Position numbers and translations under genes: made by a program. Below the pieces are notes generated by a model. That model searched no databases. It saw only the letters and a list, made by a program, of their open reading frames with translations, and was not told where the DNA came from. Shown here one piece after another: positions 11,309 to 21,308 of a stretch of 64,000 bases of DNA. Location: assembly GCF_937616625.2 (NCBI RefSeq), contig NC_065571.1, forward strand, positions 13,332,501 through 13,396,500. Reading direction: 5' to 3'. Within the stretch, counting starts at the first letter, position 1. Each line of letters starts with the position of its first letter. This DNA is from Mercurialis annua (lineage: Eukaryota > Streptophyta > Magnoliopsida > Malpighiales > Euphorbiaceae).

Positions 11309-13070
11309 CATCTGTTACTGTTTTTAATGGTACAAACTTCTCTGAATGGCACGAGCAAGTTGATTTCCATTTAGACTTTATGGATCTCAACTTAGCTTTA
11401 TTAGAAGTTAAGCCCGCTGCTATAGATGATTTAAGTGGTGAGGCTGAGAAGTTACACCTTAAGGCATGGGAACACAGTAACAGATTATGCCTAAAAAAAT
11501 TTCGAATGACAATTGCCAACATTAAATCTACTATTCCACAAACAGAAAATGCTAAAGAATTTCTAGCATTAGTGGAAGAACATTTTCGTTCTACTGATAA
11601 ATCTCTCGCTGGTACATTAATGGAAAAGCTCACAACCATGAAGTATGATGGGCCAAAGAGCATGCAATATCATATCATCGAGATGACTAATATCGCAGCA
11701 AGACTGAAGTCTTTGGGATTGGCTGTGGAAGATTCCTTTTTAGTGCAACTCACTTCCTCCTGAATATGAGCCTTTTCAAATTAATTATAACACTATAAAG
11801 GATAAGTGGAATATTAATGAATTGGCTGGTAGGCTTGTTCAGGAGGAAACAAGATTAAATACTCAAAGGAATTACATGGTCAATCTTGTGGGTCAAGGAG
11901 CTGAAAAAAGAATGAAAGTCAAAGCCAAAAAGTTTAAGAAAACCAAAAGACCGGCTAATGTTTCTCAGGCCGAAGAAAAGGAACGAAAGATTAATAAATA
12001 TCATTTCTGTAAGAAAGAATGACACTATCAGAAAGATTGATTAAAACGCAAAGCTTGTTTTGAAAAGAAAGGTATCTTTCATTATGCTTCTCCAATTTTT
12101 AAATCAAACTTAATTGAAGTTCCTAATAACACTTGGTGGCTTGATTCTCGTGCTACTGCTTATGTGGCTAATATGATGCAAGGATTCACTACGATCCAAA
12201 CTACAAACCCAACAAGTGATTTCCTATTTATGGGAAATCGCATGAAGGCACCGATTGAAGGAATTGGGACTTATCGTCTAATTTTGAATAATGGCTATCA
12301 ATTAGACTTATCTGAGATCATTTATGTACCTTCAATCAGTAGAAACCTTATTTCTGTTTCTAAACTAGATATTTGTGGTTTTAATGGAAAATTTGGATCT
12401 AATAGTTTTAGTTTGTTTTAAGAATTTTAGAATTATTTGTTCTGGTTTTCGTGTTAATTAATGGTTTATACAGACTAAAACTTGATAATGTTTTTGCTGA
12501 ATCCTTGCTCACTGTAAATAATTGTATTGGTCTTAAACGTAGCATGATGAATGAGTATTCTTCTTACTTGTGGCATAAATGTTTGGGTCATATATCCAAA
12601 AAGGTTGCAGAGATTAGTAAAAAAATGAAATTCTTCCGAATTTGGATTTTACTGATTTCAAAATATGTGTGGATTGTATTAAAGGTAAGCAAAGCAAACA
12701 TATTAAGAAAGGAGCCACAAGAAGCACTCAGCTTCTTGAAACTATACACACCAATATTTGTGGATCTTTTGACACTCCAACTATTAATGGCGAAAAATAT
12801 TTTATCACTTTTATTGATGATTTTTCACGTTATAGCTATATCTATTTGCTTCATGAAAAATCTCAATCAATTAATGCCCTTGACACATACATGAATGAGG
12901 TTGAGAGGAAATTAGATAAAAAGGTGAAAATATAAGATCTGATAGAGGTGGTGAATATTACGGAAAACATAATAAGTCTGGACAGTGTCTTGGTCCATTT
13001 GCAAAGCTCCTCGAAAGTCATGGCATATGTGCACAATACACTATGTCAGGCACACCTCTCGGACTTTAAT
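11309..13070 (+). pseudogene. Degenerate Ty1/copia gag-protease-integrase fragment
   Basis: A second, unrelated copia element. Gag begins around NGTNFSEWHEQVDFHLDFMD (11325) and runs to about 11760. After a frame change it resumes (ELAGRLVQEETRLN, 11819 onward) into a broken zinc knuckle (YHFCKKE, stop at 12022). The protease active site reads DSRATAYV where the family has DSGATAHV. Then come the integrase zinc region (LWHKCLGHISKK, about 12570), FIDDFSRYSYIYLL (about 12810) and SDRGGEYYG (about 12940). Homology ends near TMSGTP at about 13065, where plastid DNA begins. Several stops and frameshifts are present, and no LTRs or RT/RNase H are found. Confidence 0.85.
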
Positions 13071-13074
13071 GGAT

Positions 13075-13138
13075 ATAGAAATAGTGAGAATATTTTATTT
13101 CTCTCAATTCAAAAATCCAAGATCTGAATAGATGTCCT
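13075..13138 (-). pseudogene. ycf2: ycf2 5' end (plastid-derived), first part
   Basis: On the minus strand, from 13138 leftward, the sequence AGGACATCTATTCAGATC, then TTGGATTTTTGAATTGAGAG, follows the start of plastid ycf2 with scattered substitutions. The start codon and first bases lie across the solo LTR at 15093-15102. Similarity fades near 13075. Only about 25 codons survive, so it cannot function. Confidence 0.75.
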
Positions 13139-13579
13139 TGTTGGGTTCTCTAAGTTCATATCGCAGTAGAATTTCAAATTTTTATCAAAATTCAAAACAA
13201 GATCCATGTAATTCGAAGAGATAGACTAATTGCATAATTAAAAATTACTTGAATGTCGAATTCAAACTGCAATGTAGGAAGGAAGGAGGTGGTTCACTTT
13301 GGTGATATCTTGCCTCGGATCGGAAACGCCTACAAAAGAATGCGTTCTCTACAAGTATATCGACACGAGCAGACCTTTGAAACGAGTGCTTGTGTGCTAG
13401 CACTATTACTTCACAAAGCATTACAAATTTAGTGATTATTTCTTGCGTTTATTTCGAAAAACACATATTTAAAATCCTAGGCTTAATAGTCTATTTATAA
13501 GAAAATAAGATATTTAGAATTTACTCAAAATCGTGTTTTACAATCATATTCAAATAATATGTTTTTGATAACTTTTTTG

Positions 13580-13582
13580 ATT

Positions 13583-13656
<74 letters not shown>
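13580..13656. repeat. (TA)n microsatellite in solo LTR B
   Basis: About 75 bases of uninterrupted AT dinucleotide, with a second block at 13746-13775. This tract is longer than its counterpart in copy A. Confidence 0.92.
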
Positions 13657-13658
<2 letters not shown>

Positions 13659-13742
13659 AAATTCAAAATTTAATAAAAAGTTATTATTATCTTTAAAAGA
13701 TAATATATTAAGAAAAGCACTTTTTATTAATTTTGAACTTCA

Positions 13743-13774
<32 letters not shown>

Positions 13775-14343
13775 TACGAATTGTATATATATAATAATTT
13801 ATTAATCACTTTATTCCATTGGTCTTGTACAATTGGACCTGTTATTAATATGCGACCTTAAAAGGTTCATATAGCGTTAGTAGTGGGCTCAAGATTTGTA
13901 TCTCGACCCACAAAGTGGCCTCTAATAAGACATTATGACTACCTGAGCATATGAATATTGATTATCCTATTTAACCTTTATATAATATTTAAATCCCTTT
14001 GTCACGTGATATCTGGATTGAATATAAGACGTAGTATTGTCATCCTTATAATAATCGATCATTGGTTTTCTGATTACAAGTAGACTGAAAATTATAACTC
14101 TTTATCAATTCATTTAGCATGACCATTCAATTTTTTCAATCTATCTTTTTAAGGGGCTCATTGATATCTTACTCAAATAATTGAGGGACAAATCCCATCT
14201 CAGTATCTCACATAGTTACTTTCTTATCCAACGATAATATATTCCATGATCCTATTAAAGATAATGTAAGACTGTATCAAAATGTGAAATAACTATGTAG
14301 AAATCCATGGTGTTTTCAAGGTCAAAGAGTTGCTTTAATATTA

Positions 14344-14715
14344 GGCCTAATTACTTAAAAAAAACCTCATCTTGTAACATTTTTTCATTTATACCCTGAT
14401 CTAGGAAAATGTTCATTTGTATTCTTTTTTAATTTTTAATTTTCGTCTCTACCCTAAAGAGCTAATTTGACCTCTTTTTATTTGGAAAAATATTCAAAAT
14501 GATCCTTTATAGTTAGCTTATATTCTAATTAAACATTAATATTATTAATTATTTATAAGGTTTTCATCCTTTAATTAATTTAATTGTCAGAAATTTAAAT
14601 TTTAGGGTAGAGATGAAAACGAAAAATTAAAAAAAGGGTACAAATGAACTTTTTTCTAGGTGAGGGTATAAACGGGAAAATGTTATAAGGTGGGCGTTTT
14701 TTAAGTAACTAGGCC
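14344..14715. mobile_element. Mutator-type MITE (GGCCTAATTACTT family), copy 1
   Basis: 372 bp with long inverted arms (GGCCTAATTACTTAAAAAA at the left, its complement with one change at the right). The flanking 9-bp duplication TTAATATTA (14335-14343 and 14716-14724) is perfect. It is nested in solo LTR B. Same family as 33599-34572 and 42991-43494. Confidence 0.9.
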
Positions 14716-15187
14716 TTAATATTACTATAATGAGAGCTACTTATGAAAATGATCTATATAGTATTCTTATGATGGGTCATCCACTATTTCATTTCTTAAA
14801 TGACACCTAAGATTTAACTTAATACTCATATACATGATTAGTAAAACATAATCATCAGTTAACATCATACTAGGCCTAATTTACTATTAATACTAGGGAT
14901 AGTTTGAATATAATTCTTTATTAATTCTAAGGGTTTTACTATTAAGTCACATACTTGATGACCTTAAAAAGAATAAACAATTCAAGCATTTAATTGTAAC
15001 ATATAATGATAATAAAAGTGCCAACTAATAAATAACAAAAAATAAAGTCAATACATGGTCAAACATGATTGACCTAGTGCATATCACTAACCGTCTTTTC
15101 ATTGGTTCCTCCTAAATTGTAGTGCTTTACCATAAAGATTTCATTTCAATTGAAATTTGGATATTCAACATATACGAAGATCCCCGC

Positions 15188-15374
15188 CAGTGACGGAGAT
15201 AGGGGGAGGCATGGGAGTGTTATGACCCCCTCCAAAATTTTAAAATTGCTAAAATTAACACTAATTTTTTTATTTTTTACAATTTAACCCCCCCTAATTT
15301 TTAAGATTTCCTACTTCATATATTACATATTGCAATTTGGCCCTCCTTATATTAAAATCCTGGCTCCGTCACTG
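15188..15374. mobile_element. hAT-type MITE in plastid-derived spacer
   Basis: 187 bp with terminal inverted repeats CAGTGACGGAGATAGG and CAGTGACGGAGCCAGG. A perfect 8-bp duplication ATCCCCGC (15180-15187 and 15375-15382) flanks it. It has no coding capacity. It splits the ycf2-trnI spacer just before the tRNA. Confidence 0.92.
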
Positions 15375-15385
15375 ATCCCCGCTAA

Positions 15386-15459
15386 GCATCCATGGCTGAA
15401 TAGTTAAAGCACCCAACTCATAATTGGCAAATTTATAGGTTCAATTCCTATTAGATGCA
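15386..15459 (+). pseudogene. trnI-CAU: trnI-CAU, plastid-derived tRNA gene copy in the nucleus
   Basis: The 74-nt sequence GCATCCATGGCTGAATAGTT...TTAGATGCA has the acceptor pair GCATC(C)/(T)GATGC, a D-loop, and anticodon loop ACTCATAAT with CAU. It also keeps a T-arm with GGTTCAATTCC. This is the plastid isoleucine tRNA whose CAU is modified to read AUA. Several differences from the expected plastid sequence weaken stems (for example TTTATAGG for TTCGTAGG). Lacking plastid expression and lysidine modification, it is probably inert in the nucleus. Confidence 0.87.
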
Positions 15460-15623
15460 CGCTAATGGGACCATCCAATAAGTCTATTGGAATTGGCTCA
15501 GAATCAATGGAATCTTACCATCCATACATAACGAATTGGTATGGTATAATCATATAATAAAATATGAACAGTAAAAACTATCATTCTTATTAAGACTAGA
15601 ACTCATGGGAAGAAAATAAATTT

Positions 15624-15898
15624 ATAGATGGAATCAAATATGTAGTATTTATAGACAAAAGTATTAGGTTATTAGGGAAAAACAAAAATACTTTTAATTT
15701 CGAATCAGGATCAACTGGAACAAAAATAAAGTATTTGGTCGAACTCTTATTTAATGTCAAGGTAATAGCTATGAATAGCAACAGACTCCGGCAGAGGCTA
15801 GAAGTATGAGACCTATCATAAGACATTCAATGCATTACAGATGTATGACTATTTTTCTTCGACCAGGTTGTTCTATTCCACCTCTTAGAAAAAAGTAG
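15624..15898 (+). pseudogene. rpl23: rpl23, plastid-derived pseudogene
   Basis: The frame reads [19 protein letters not shown] at the start and [11 protein letters not shown] further on, as in plastid ribosomal protein L23 of the large subunit. The start codon has become ATA (15624-15626). The frame then stops after RLRQRLEV, where the plastid gene continues into the RMGPIMGHTMHYRRM block (still visible as DNA at 15800-15850). The expected end RKKRT is replaced by an early TAG. A nuclear copy with no transit peptide cannot work. Confidence 0.88.
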
Positions 15899-15921
15899 CT
15901 TCAATCAAAATACTTAATAGC

Positions 15922-16053
15922 ATGGCAATACATTTATAGAAAACTTATACCATAAGTACACAAGATGGAGTCGTAGACAGTTAAGTGAAATCCAATATAC
16001 GAAATACATGAAATAATTTGATTTATGGAGAGCATCGTTGTGGTAAAGGTCGC
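15922..16053 (+). pseudogene. rpl2: rpl2 5' fragment, plastid-derived
   Basis: Begins ATGGCAATACATTTATAG, matching the start of plastid rpl2 (MAIHLYK) with a stop at codon 7. It continues through the blocks for NGAVDSQVKSN (degraded) and GQHRCGKGR before similarity ends near 16053. The rest of rpl2 is absent. Confidence 0.82.
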
Positions 16054-17435
16054 ACTCTCTCGTACAATGATTAACCTAGTTACCTATTAATTAAATGTTT
16101 ATGATGCGAATCCAACGAAAACGAACACGCACTCGTTAATTCACTCTCGCGCAATTTACTCTTACGTTCTTAATGATGTTGTTTTATTCCAATTTTACTC
16201 TCTCGAGCTAAAACTAAAATATATGGCATAGGCTAAGTAATCAGTTTAGGCTAAGCATTAACAATAATAATTAAAACATATCAATAACAAAAATTTATAA
16301 ATTCAATTCAATTAAACGGACATAATTCCAATTAATAATCCCCAACGAAGGGTTTAAATACACATAATAATAAAAGAAATCATCCTGAAATTAAAATCAA
16401 TATTGAATATAAAATTAAGATCAATCGTACCTTGTTTGAATGTAAACTAATAGTAATCGAAGAACAATAATGAAAATATCCAAGAACAAATAGTTGAAAA
16501 GCTAAAATCTATAAACTAGGGTTTATGTCTAAGAAACGGTAATTAGTCGAACCCTTTATAAGATGTCATCATTAACTATTAGTAGCCAAGTACAATTAGG
16601 GTCTAATTCTGATTTCCAGCTCTTCGATATGTCTAAAATGCCCCTGAGACATCAGTATTTGATTATCAACTCGCAGTGGCAAATTTGTAAAAATCGTCAC
16701 TTGCTGAATTTGGGGTCTCACGTCGCGAGACCCCTGCCTCACGACGTGAGGAAATTTCTTGCTGGCTCACGATGTGCACCTCAGTGTGTGATGATCGTGC
16801 ATGTTTTTCTGCTGACTTCCTTAAACCTTCCTCCTTCTTCACGAGTGAGCCCCTCTTTTCGCGACGTGAGCTTGGTCTTTCGCGACGTGAACCTGATCAT
16901 GTGGTGATTGTGCATTTTATCTTACACATGCCCTTTGCATCCATCATTCAGCACGTCGTGAAGATGTCCTTTCGCGACATGAACCTTGCCTTTACACTTT
17001 AAAGCTGCTCTGAAACTGCTCCGCTACTTCGAAATTCTTCACATAGGTCTAATATTTCTCATTTAAGCTCAAAATTCTTTATTCCCATGCATTCACCTGA
17101 AACACTCATACATAACAAATAAAGGCCAAAATAAGTACGAATTTGACAATAAAGCACAATAATCGATACCATAAAGTCCTCAGAAATAGGAGTATTTCTA
17201 CTCATATCATTGTGCTTTTTACTAGTCTCTGATTTTTAATCAAATTTCTGGTCCCTAACTAGGTTGATTAGCAGTAGTATTTATAGATATTATGGATGAC
17301 CTAGGGTTTTTAGGGTTTAGTCAATTTTAATTTAATATTTACTTAGTTGTAATTCTAAGAGAGAATTAATAATAGAGTTTGAATTAAGAAAAAACTCATT
17401 TAAATTAGTGAAACCCGTATTAATGTTTTGTGGCT
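16054..17435. other. Non-genic stretch with CGCGACGTGAG-type short repeats
   Basis: No convincing gene is seen. The stretch 16715-16990 repeats variants of 'tcgcgacgtgag' (for example 16719, 16737, 16859, 16881, 16972) and gives overlapping short ORFs with no recognisable domain. Such CG-rich repeats in an AT-rich background suggest a decayed transposon, but no termini were found. Confidence 0.4.
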
Positions 17436-17451
17436 AAGTAAAACATGCCTA

Positions 17452-18128
17452 TAAATGAATGAGGCAGTCTCCTTTCATCATCCTCTCCCTTCTCTCTAAA
17501 AAGTAAAAATCACTCCTCAAAATCTTGGATTTGAGGAGGTAGTTTTCCGGCCTCTTGGCCGGAAAATCATCTCCTCCATTTATTTTTTCTTTATTTTCTT
17601 ACCTATCTACCTATTTTGTTCAATAAATCTTTCCTTTTGGAGTTTTTTAGGATTGAATAATATTTTTAGGATGGTTTTTTTTGTTGCATGCCGAATTTTT
17701 TAGATCATCTTAAAGATCTACGGTGTTTGTTGGAGCTTATATTCAAACTTTTTATGATTCAAGAAGTTTTGATGTGGATAATAAAGATAATACTAGATAT
17801 ATCTTATTGATCCTTGTTGAAGTGAAAGCTTGTAAAGTAGGAACATAAAGGATCTAGCGATTTCATGGTTCAATCGGTAAGAAAAAAAATTAAGTCCCAC
17901 TCCTCCCTAGTTGACGGCCTCAAATCAAGTAATGGAGGCAACATTTTAGCGGATCAAAGACTAGTTTTCCTTTCATTTTCAATTATGTTTTGCTTGAATT
18001 CTTATAGTTTCTTTTTCTTACTTGTTTGTTGTTTAGAGTTATGAAAGTTTTAATGTTGGTTTGTATAATACTTCCAATACTTTGTAAGCCTTCAACATTT
18101 GTATCTAAATTCTAACTTTGAAAAAAAA
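17452..18128 (+). mobile_element. Retroposed segment with poly(A) tail and 16-bp target duplication
   Basis: A block of about 677 bp ends in an A-run (18120-18130) and is flanked by the direct repeat AAGTAAAACATGCCTA (17436-17451 and 18129-18144). A variable-length duplication next to a 3' A-tail is the mark of LINE-driven retroposition. The block has no long ORF; it includes AATAAA near 17622 and a GGAGGT..GGCCGG palindromic section. It may be a truncated LINE, a long SINE or a retrocopy of a non-coding transcript; the source is unknown. Confidence 0.6.
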
Positions 18129-18666
18129 AAGTAAAACATGCCTAAAAGTCATTTTTGGTGCCCAAAAATGTTTAAAAGGTCTCCTAGAGCCCTATGGGTT
18201 TGAGTATGGTCAATTTTAATCGGTCGAACTTGCAAATTAGAGCATAAACTTTTAAGATATTGCAATACTATATACCAATTTATGAACTTATACAACAATT
18301 TCTTTGAATTTTTATGGGCTTTCACGGCAAATTACGTTTTAACCCTTCAAATTTGCAACTGTGCGTTGATTGCGCCTGTCTGAATTCCAACAAAAAAATC
18401 GATAGCTAGCCACCCGGACGAATTTCTCTGAAAATCATCATTGAACGCTTCAGTCCTTAAACTTTTTACATGTCCGGAAAATAGGCGTCTACAACTATTA
18501 TCTTTTATTTTATTTGGTTTTAAATATTTATTTTACATTTAAGTAGTCTGTTTAATAATTTATTTTTGTACCCTCATTGTCTTTTTAATTATGAACATAA
18601 TTACAAAAAAAATGTCTTTTTAATTGACACAGAAGGATGGCGTAAACTTAACCGACTAAGTAACCC

Positions 18667-19076
18667 GGGTAGTTGATTGTGACCATCACTGAACTTTCCA
18701 GTTTCCAGTTTTTTCAATTCAGTCACTAAACTATTTTTTTTCTTTTCGATCATTGAGCTTTTATTTTTTTTCATTTTAATATTTTTGGCCGAAATTGCTT
18801 AGGTGGCAGCCGAAAGTTGTCATGTGGCAATCAGATTTTGCTAGTTTTATTTTGAAAATTTATCACATATACATAATTTCACTTTGAAAATGAGTTTTTA
18901 GATAAAATTATGCATATATGGCAAGTTTTCAGGTAGAATTAATTACGGCTGCTACCTGCGCATTTGCCGGAAAATACAAAAATGAAAAAATTGAAAGTTC
19001 AGTAATAAAAAAAAAATAGTTTAGTGATTGAAATGAAAAAACTCGAAAGATCAATGACCTTCAAGATCAATTACCC
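18667..19076. mobile_element. Foldback MITE
   Basis: Inverted ends GGGTAGTTGATTGTGA and GGGTAATTGATCTTGA, with further inverted blocks (CACTAAACTATTTTTTTT at 18724-18742 and its complement at 19015-19028). About 410 bp, non-coding. No target duplication was found, so the class is uncertain. Confidence 0.6.
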
Positions 19077-19254
19077 GAATAATCTAAAAACTTTGATTTT
19101 TGTATATATTTTTTTTAAATTTGAACTAAAAGATTTTGACATGTTTGTTTAGAAAATATGATCGGTTATGTTCCAATTTGATTAATTAATTTGATTTTGG
19201 AAATTACGGTTAACCTAAATTCTCTCCCTCCGCTAATAGCAACTTAAAAAAAAA

Positions 19255-19602
19255 GGCCAAATGTCGTAAAAAGGCCAAACCTTTTATAAAAGTTTCATAA
19301 AAGTTCTGACCTTTCAATTTTGTCGATTTTGACCAAAAACGGATTATTTGGTTTCAATTGTGGCCAACTCTCAATTTGATTTCAATTTGCCTATGTGTCG
19401 CCTACGTGGCATGCACATATATTGAAAGGTCAGGATTTTTGTGAAACCAAATAATCCATTTTTGGCCAAAATCGACAAAATTGAAAGGTCAGGATTTTTA
19501 TGAAACCAAATAATCAGTTTTTGGCCAAAATCGACAAAATTGAAAGGTCGGGACTTTTATAAAACTTTTATAAAAGGTTTGGCCTTTTTACGACATTTGG
19601 CC
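19255..19602. mobile_element. Mutator-type MITE (GGCCAAATGTCGT family), copy 1
   Basis: Near-perfect inverted arms starting GGCCAAATGTCGTAAAAAGG enclose 348 bp. Flanks are A-rich 9-mers that match at eight of nine places (19246-19254, 19603-19611). The same family occurs at 23956-24313 with a clean duplication. This copy ends 136 bp upstream of the cyclin-like start codon, so it may lie in that promoter. Confidence 0.82.
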
Positions 19603-19738
19603 TAAAAAAAATGGAATAGTGCTTTTTTTATTTCACTTGTAGAAAGTATTAAATCGTTATTCGCAACTGATTCCAAATAATCTTTGAAACTGCAAACAAA
19701 CATAAAATTTTCTCACTTTTCCCTCTCTTAGCAAGAAA

Positions 19739-21308
19739 ATGAAGAACAACGCACCACTGCCATTGCAGTTTCTTGCACAGCAAGAACTGGAAAAATGCCT
19801 GAATGATGATACTCCGGCAATGCCAATTGAAGCCTTCAATAACCCGACGCTTCACAATCTCAGCAAAATTGGTGTCTCCGTCATATCTGAAGTAAGGCAT
19901 TTTTCTTGTAAAAATAAAAAAAATCTTGAATTTAATGATGTTTGGTTTGCGGCAGTGTATGATTTTTTCTTTTAGTTTCTGTTTCTTTTTGAGTTCTTGT
20001 TGTTACAGTGCTTTAAGTGAGAAAATAAAGGAATCTTGATTTTGATTATGTTGAATTTCCTTAATCTTTTCTAAATGAAAGATTGCCATAGTTTCATCTT
20101 CTTGAGAAATGTATTTCATTGCCAATCTGATGCAGAGTTTAAAGAATCAGAATTATGATGCCTCTGTTCCCTATCATGCTATCAATCTGTTCTGTCGATT
20201 CATTTCAAGACGTAAATTTCCGGTACTGATATCTATTTTTTCACTAAAATTTAACCTTTCCATTTGCATTCTCTACTGTAACCCATCTTCTTTCTTGGAT
20301 TCAGAAAATGGGGAATGCTGATGTTAATTATCGCATTCAATATCCACTCTTACTCAGTCAGTCTGCATTATTTTGTTGAACAGGATATTACGCCAGATCA
20401 GAAAGTTGATAGCACAGATATAACCAAGTTTGAGAATTTGATTTTTGAAGTACTTGACCAATCTTCGGATTCTGTAACTGCCCTGAGCTTCGTGGCAAAC
20501 TTCCTGTCGATAGTATCAGAATCCGACTTGATTTTGAAACTTAAAGTCATCAAGTTGATAGTGCATTCAGGAGAAGGTATTAACATATTCTGATCATTTA
20601 TACATTAATGAAAAACTATGTTGCACGGAAACTTTTCGGAGTTTGTGTGTTTCGGTATTGCGTTTCCATCTCCATAAAAGCTCTTAAAACTCGATATTTT
20701 GTGAAAAAACAATTTCATTGTTTTTCTATAGGTGTTTTCTCATTTCAGCTTTTCCGTTTCTATGATCTTTAATTTCAGAGATAAGTTTTATGCAATTCAA
20801 GCCTTCAGTGATAGCTGCATCAGCTATACTTGTCACTTGCCCTACAAGTAATCTGTCACAATACAGGGAAAAGTTCACAGCTGTTCGAATGGTAATATGG
20901 AATTATGATGTGTTTATTTCTATTTTTTGGTTTGTTATCTATGCGATTTGAACGATATGGTCTGGCATGCAGGATCCGAATGACCTAGATGCTTGCGTTC
21001 ATTTAATGGACGAATTTCGCAAGAAAATGGCTATCGCAATTGACAATGATAAGGATAAGCTTACTGGAGATTACGGATCAAGTTCGAGTTTAGGAACTGC
21101 TGAAGTGAACCTGATGGATTTTGATGTGAAGTGGATGAGTGATCCGAATTTGACAATGGACCCGTCTCTATTTCTGGATGAAGAGGAAGAAGGAGAAGCT
21201 GAATCTGTAGACACAATCCAAGATGAAGCTGAAGACGATAAACACGAACTTGTAGCCCCAATTGAAGAATCTGTGGCATCATTTTTAAGATTTTGTTATA
21301 GAGGATAA
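19739..21308 (+). CDS. Divergent cyclin-like protein, 5 exons
   Basis: Exons 19739-19891, 20136-20222, 20384-20576, 20779-20891 and 20973-21308 join in frame through GT-AG introns to give 293 aa. The middle (residues about 52-190) looks like a cyclin fold: VPYHAINLFCRFISRRKFP resembles the first cyclin-box helices, and FMQFKPSVIAASAILVT resembles the conserved C-terminal cyclin helix (Phe-x-Pro-Ser..Ala-Ala-Ser). The C-terminal 80 residues are acidic and probably disordered. Cyclins activate partner kinases, but the usual Lys/Glu contact pair was not identified, so kinase binding is doubtful. A MITE lies 136 bp upstream. The gene structure is firm; the family call is moderate. Confidence 0.62.

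Larger units (their letters stand above)
13139..15092 (-). mobile_element. Solo LTR (copy B) inserted in plastid-derived ycf2
   Basis: Related to the solo LTR at 6224-7771: it shares the TGTTGGGTT.. left end, the 'aggaaggaaggaggtggtt' region, the (TA)n tract and the right end CATGATTGACCTAGTGCATA. Flanking 5-mers are GTCCT (13134-13138) and GTCTT (15093-15097), one mismatch. The terminal A has become C. A 372-bp MITE is nested at 14344-14715. It is more diverged than copy A and therefore probably older. Confidence 0.83.
13075..16053. other. Nuclear plastid DNA insertion (NUPT), interrupted by a solo LTR and a MITE
   Basis: Three stretches (13075-13138, 15093-15187, 15375-16053) read in order as the plastid inverted-repeat block ycf2 5' end, ycf2-trnI spacer, trnI-CAU, rpl23 and rpl2 5' end. 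The gaps are later insertions: a 1.95-kb solo LTR (13139-15092) and a hAT MITE (15188-15374). Removing both, with one copy of each target duplication, restores plastid order. Substitutions, a lost rpl23 start and premature stops show it is an old nuclear copy. Identification rests on remembered plastid gene sequences and synteny, not an alignment. The left edge, within about 13066-13085, is approximate. Confidence 0.88.

Noticed and set aside
13060..13138. Possible copia integrase continuation (a chance RTLMD..VR reading)
   Set aside because: The reverse strand matches the start of plastid ycf2, which joins cleanly to sequence across the solo LTR. The copia-like reading needs a deletion and is a coincidence.
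15386..15459. Functional nuclear tRNA gene
   Set aside because: It is a plastid trnI-CAU copy in a plastid-derived block, with changes that weaken stems. A nuclear CAU tRNA of this type would lack the needed anticodon modification.
16563..17002. ORFs of 114 and 76 aa around the CGCGACGTGAG repeats
   Set aside because: They translate a short repeat in two frames, with no recognised domain and no gene context.
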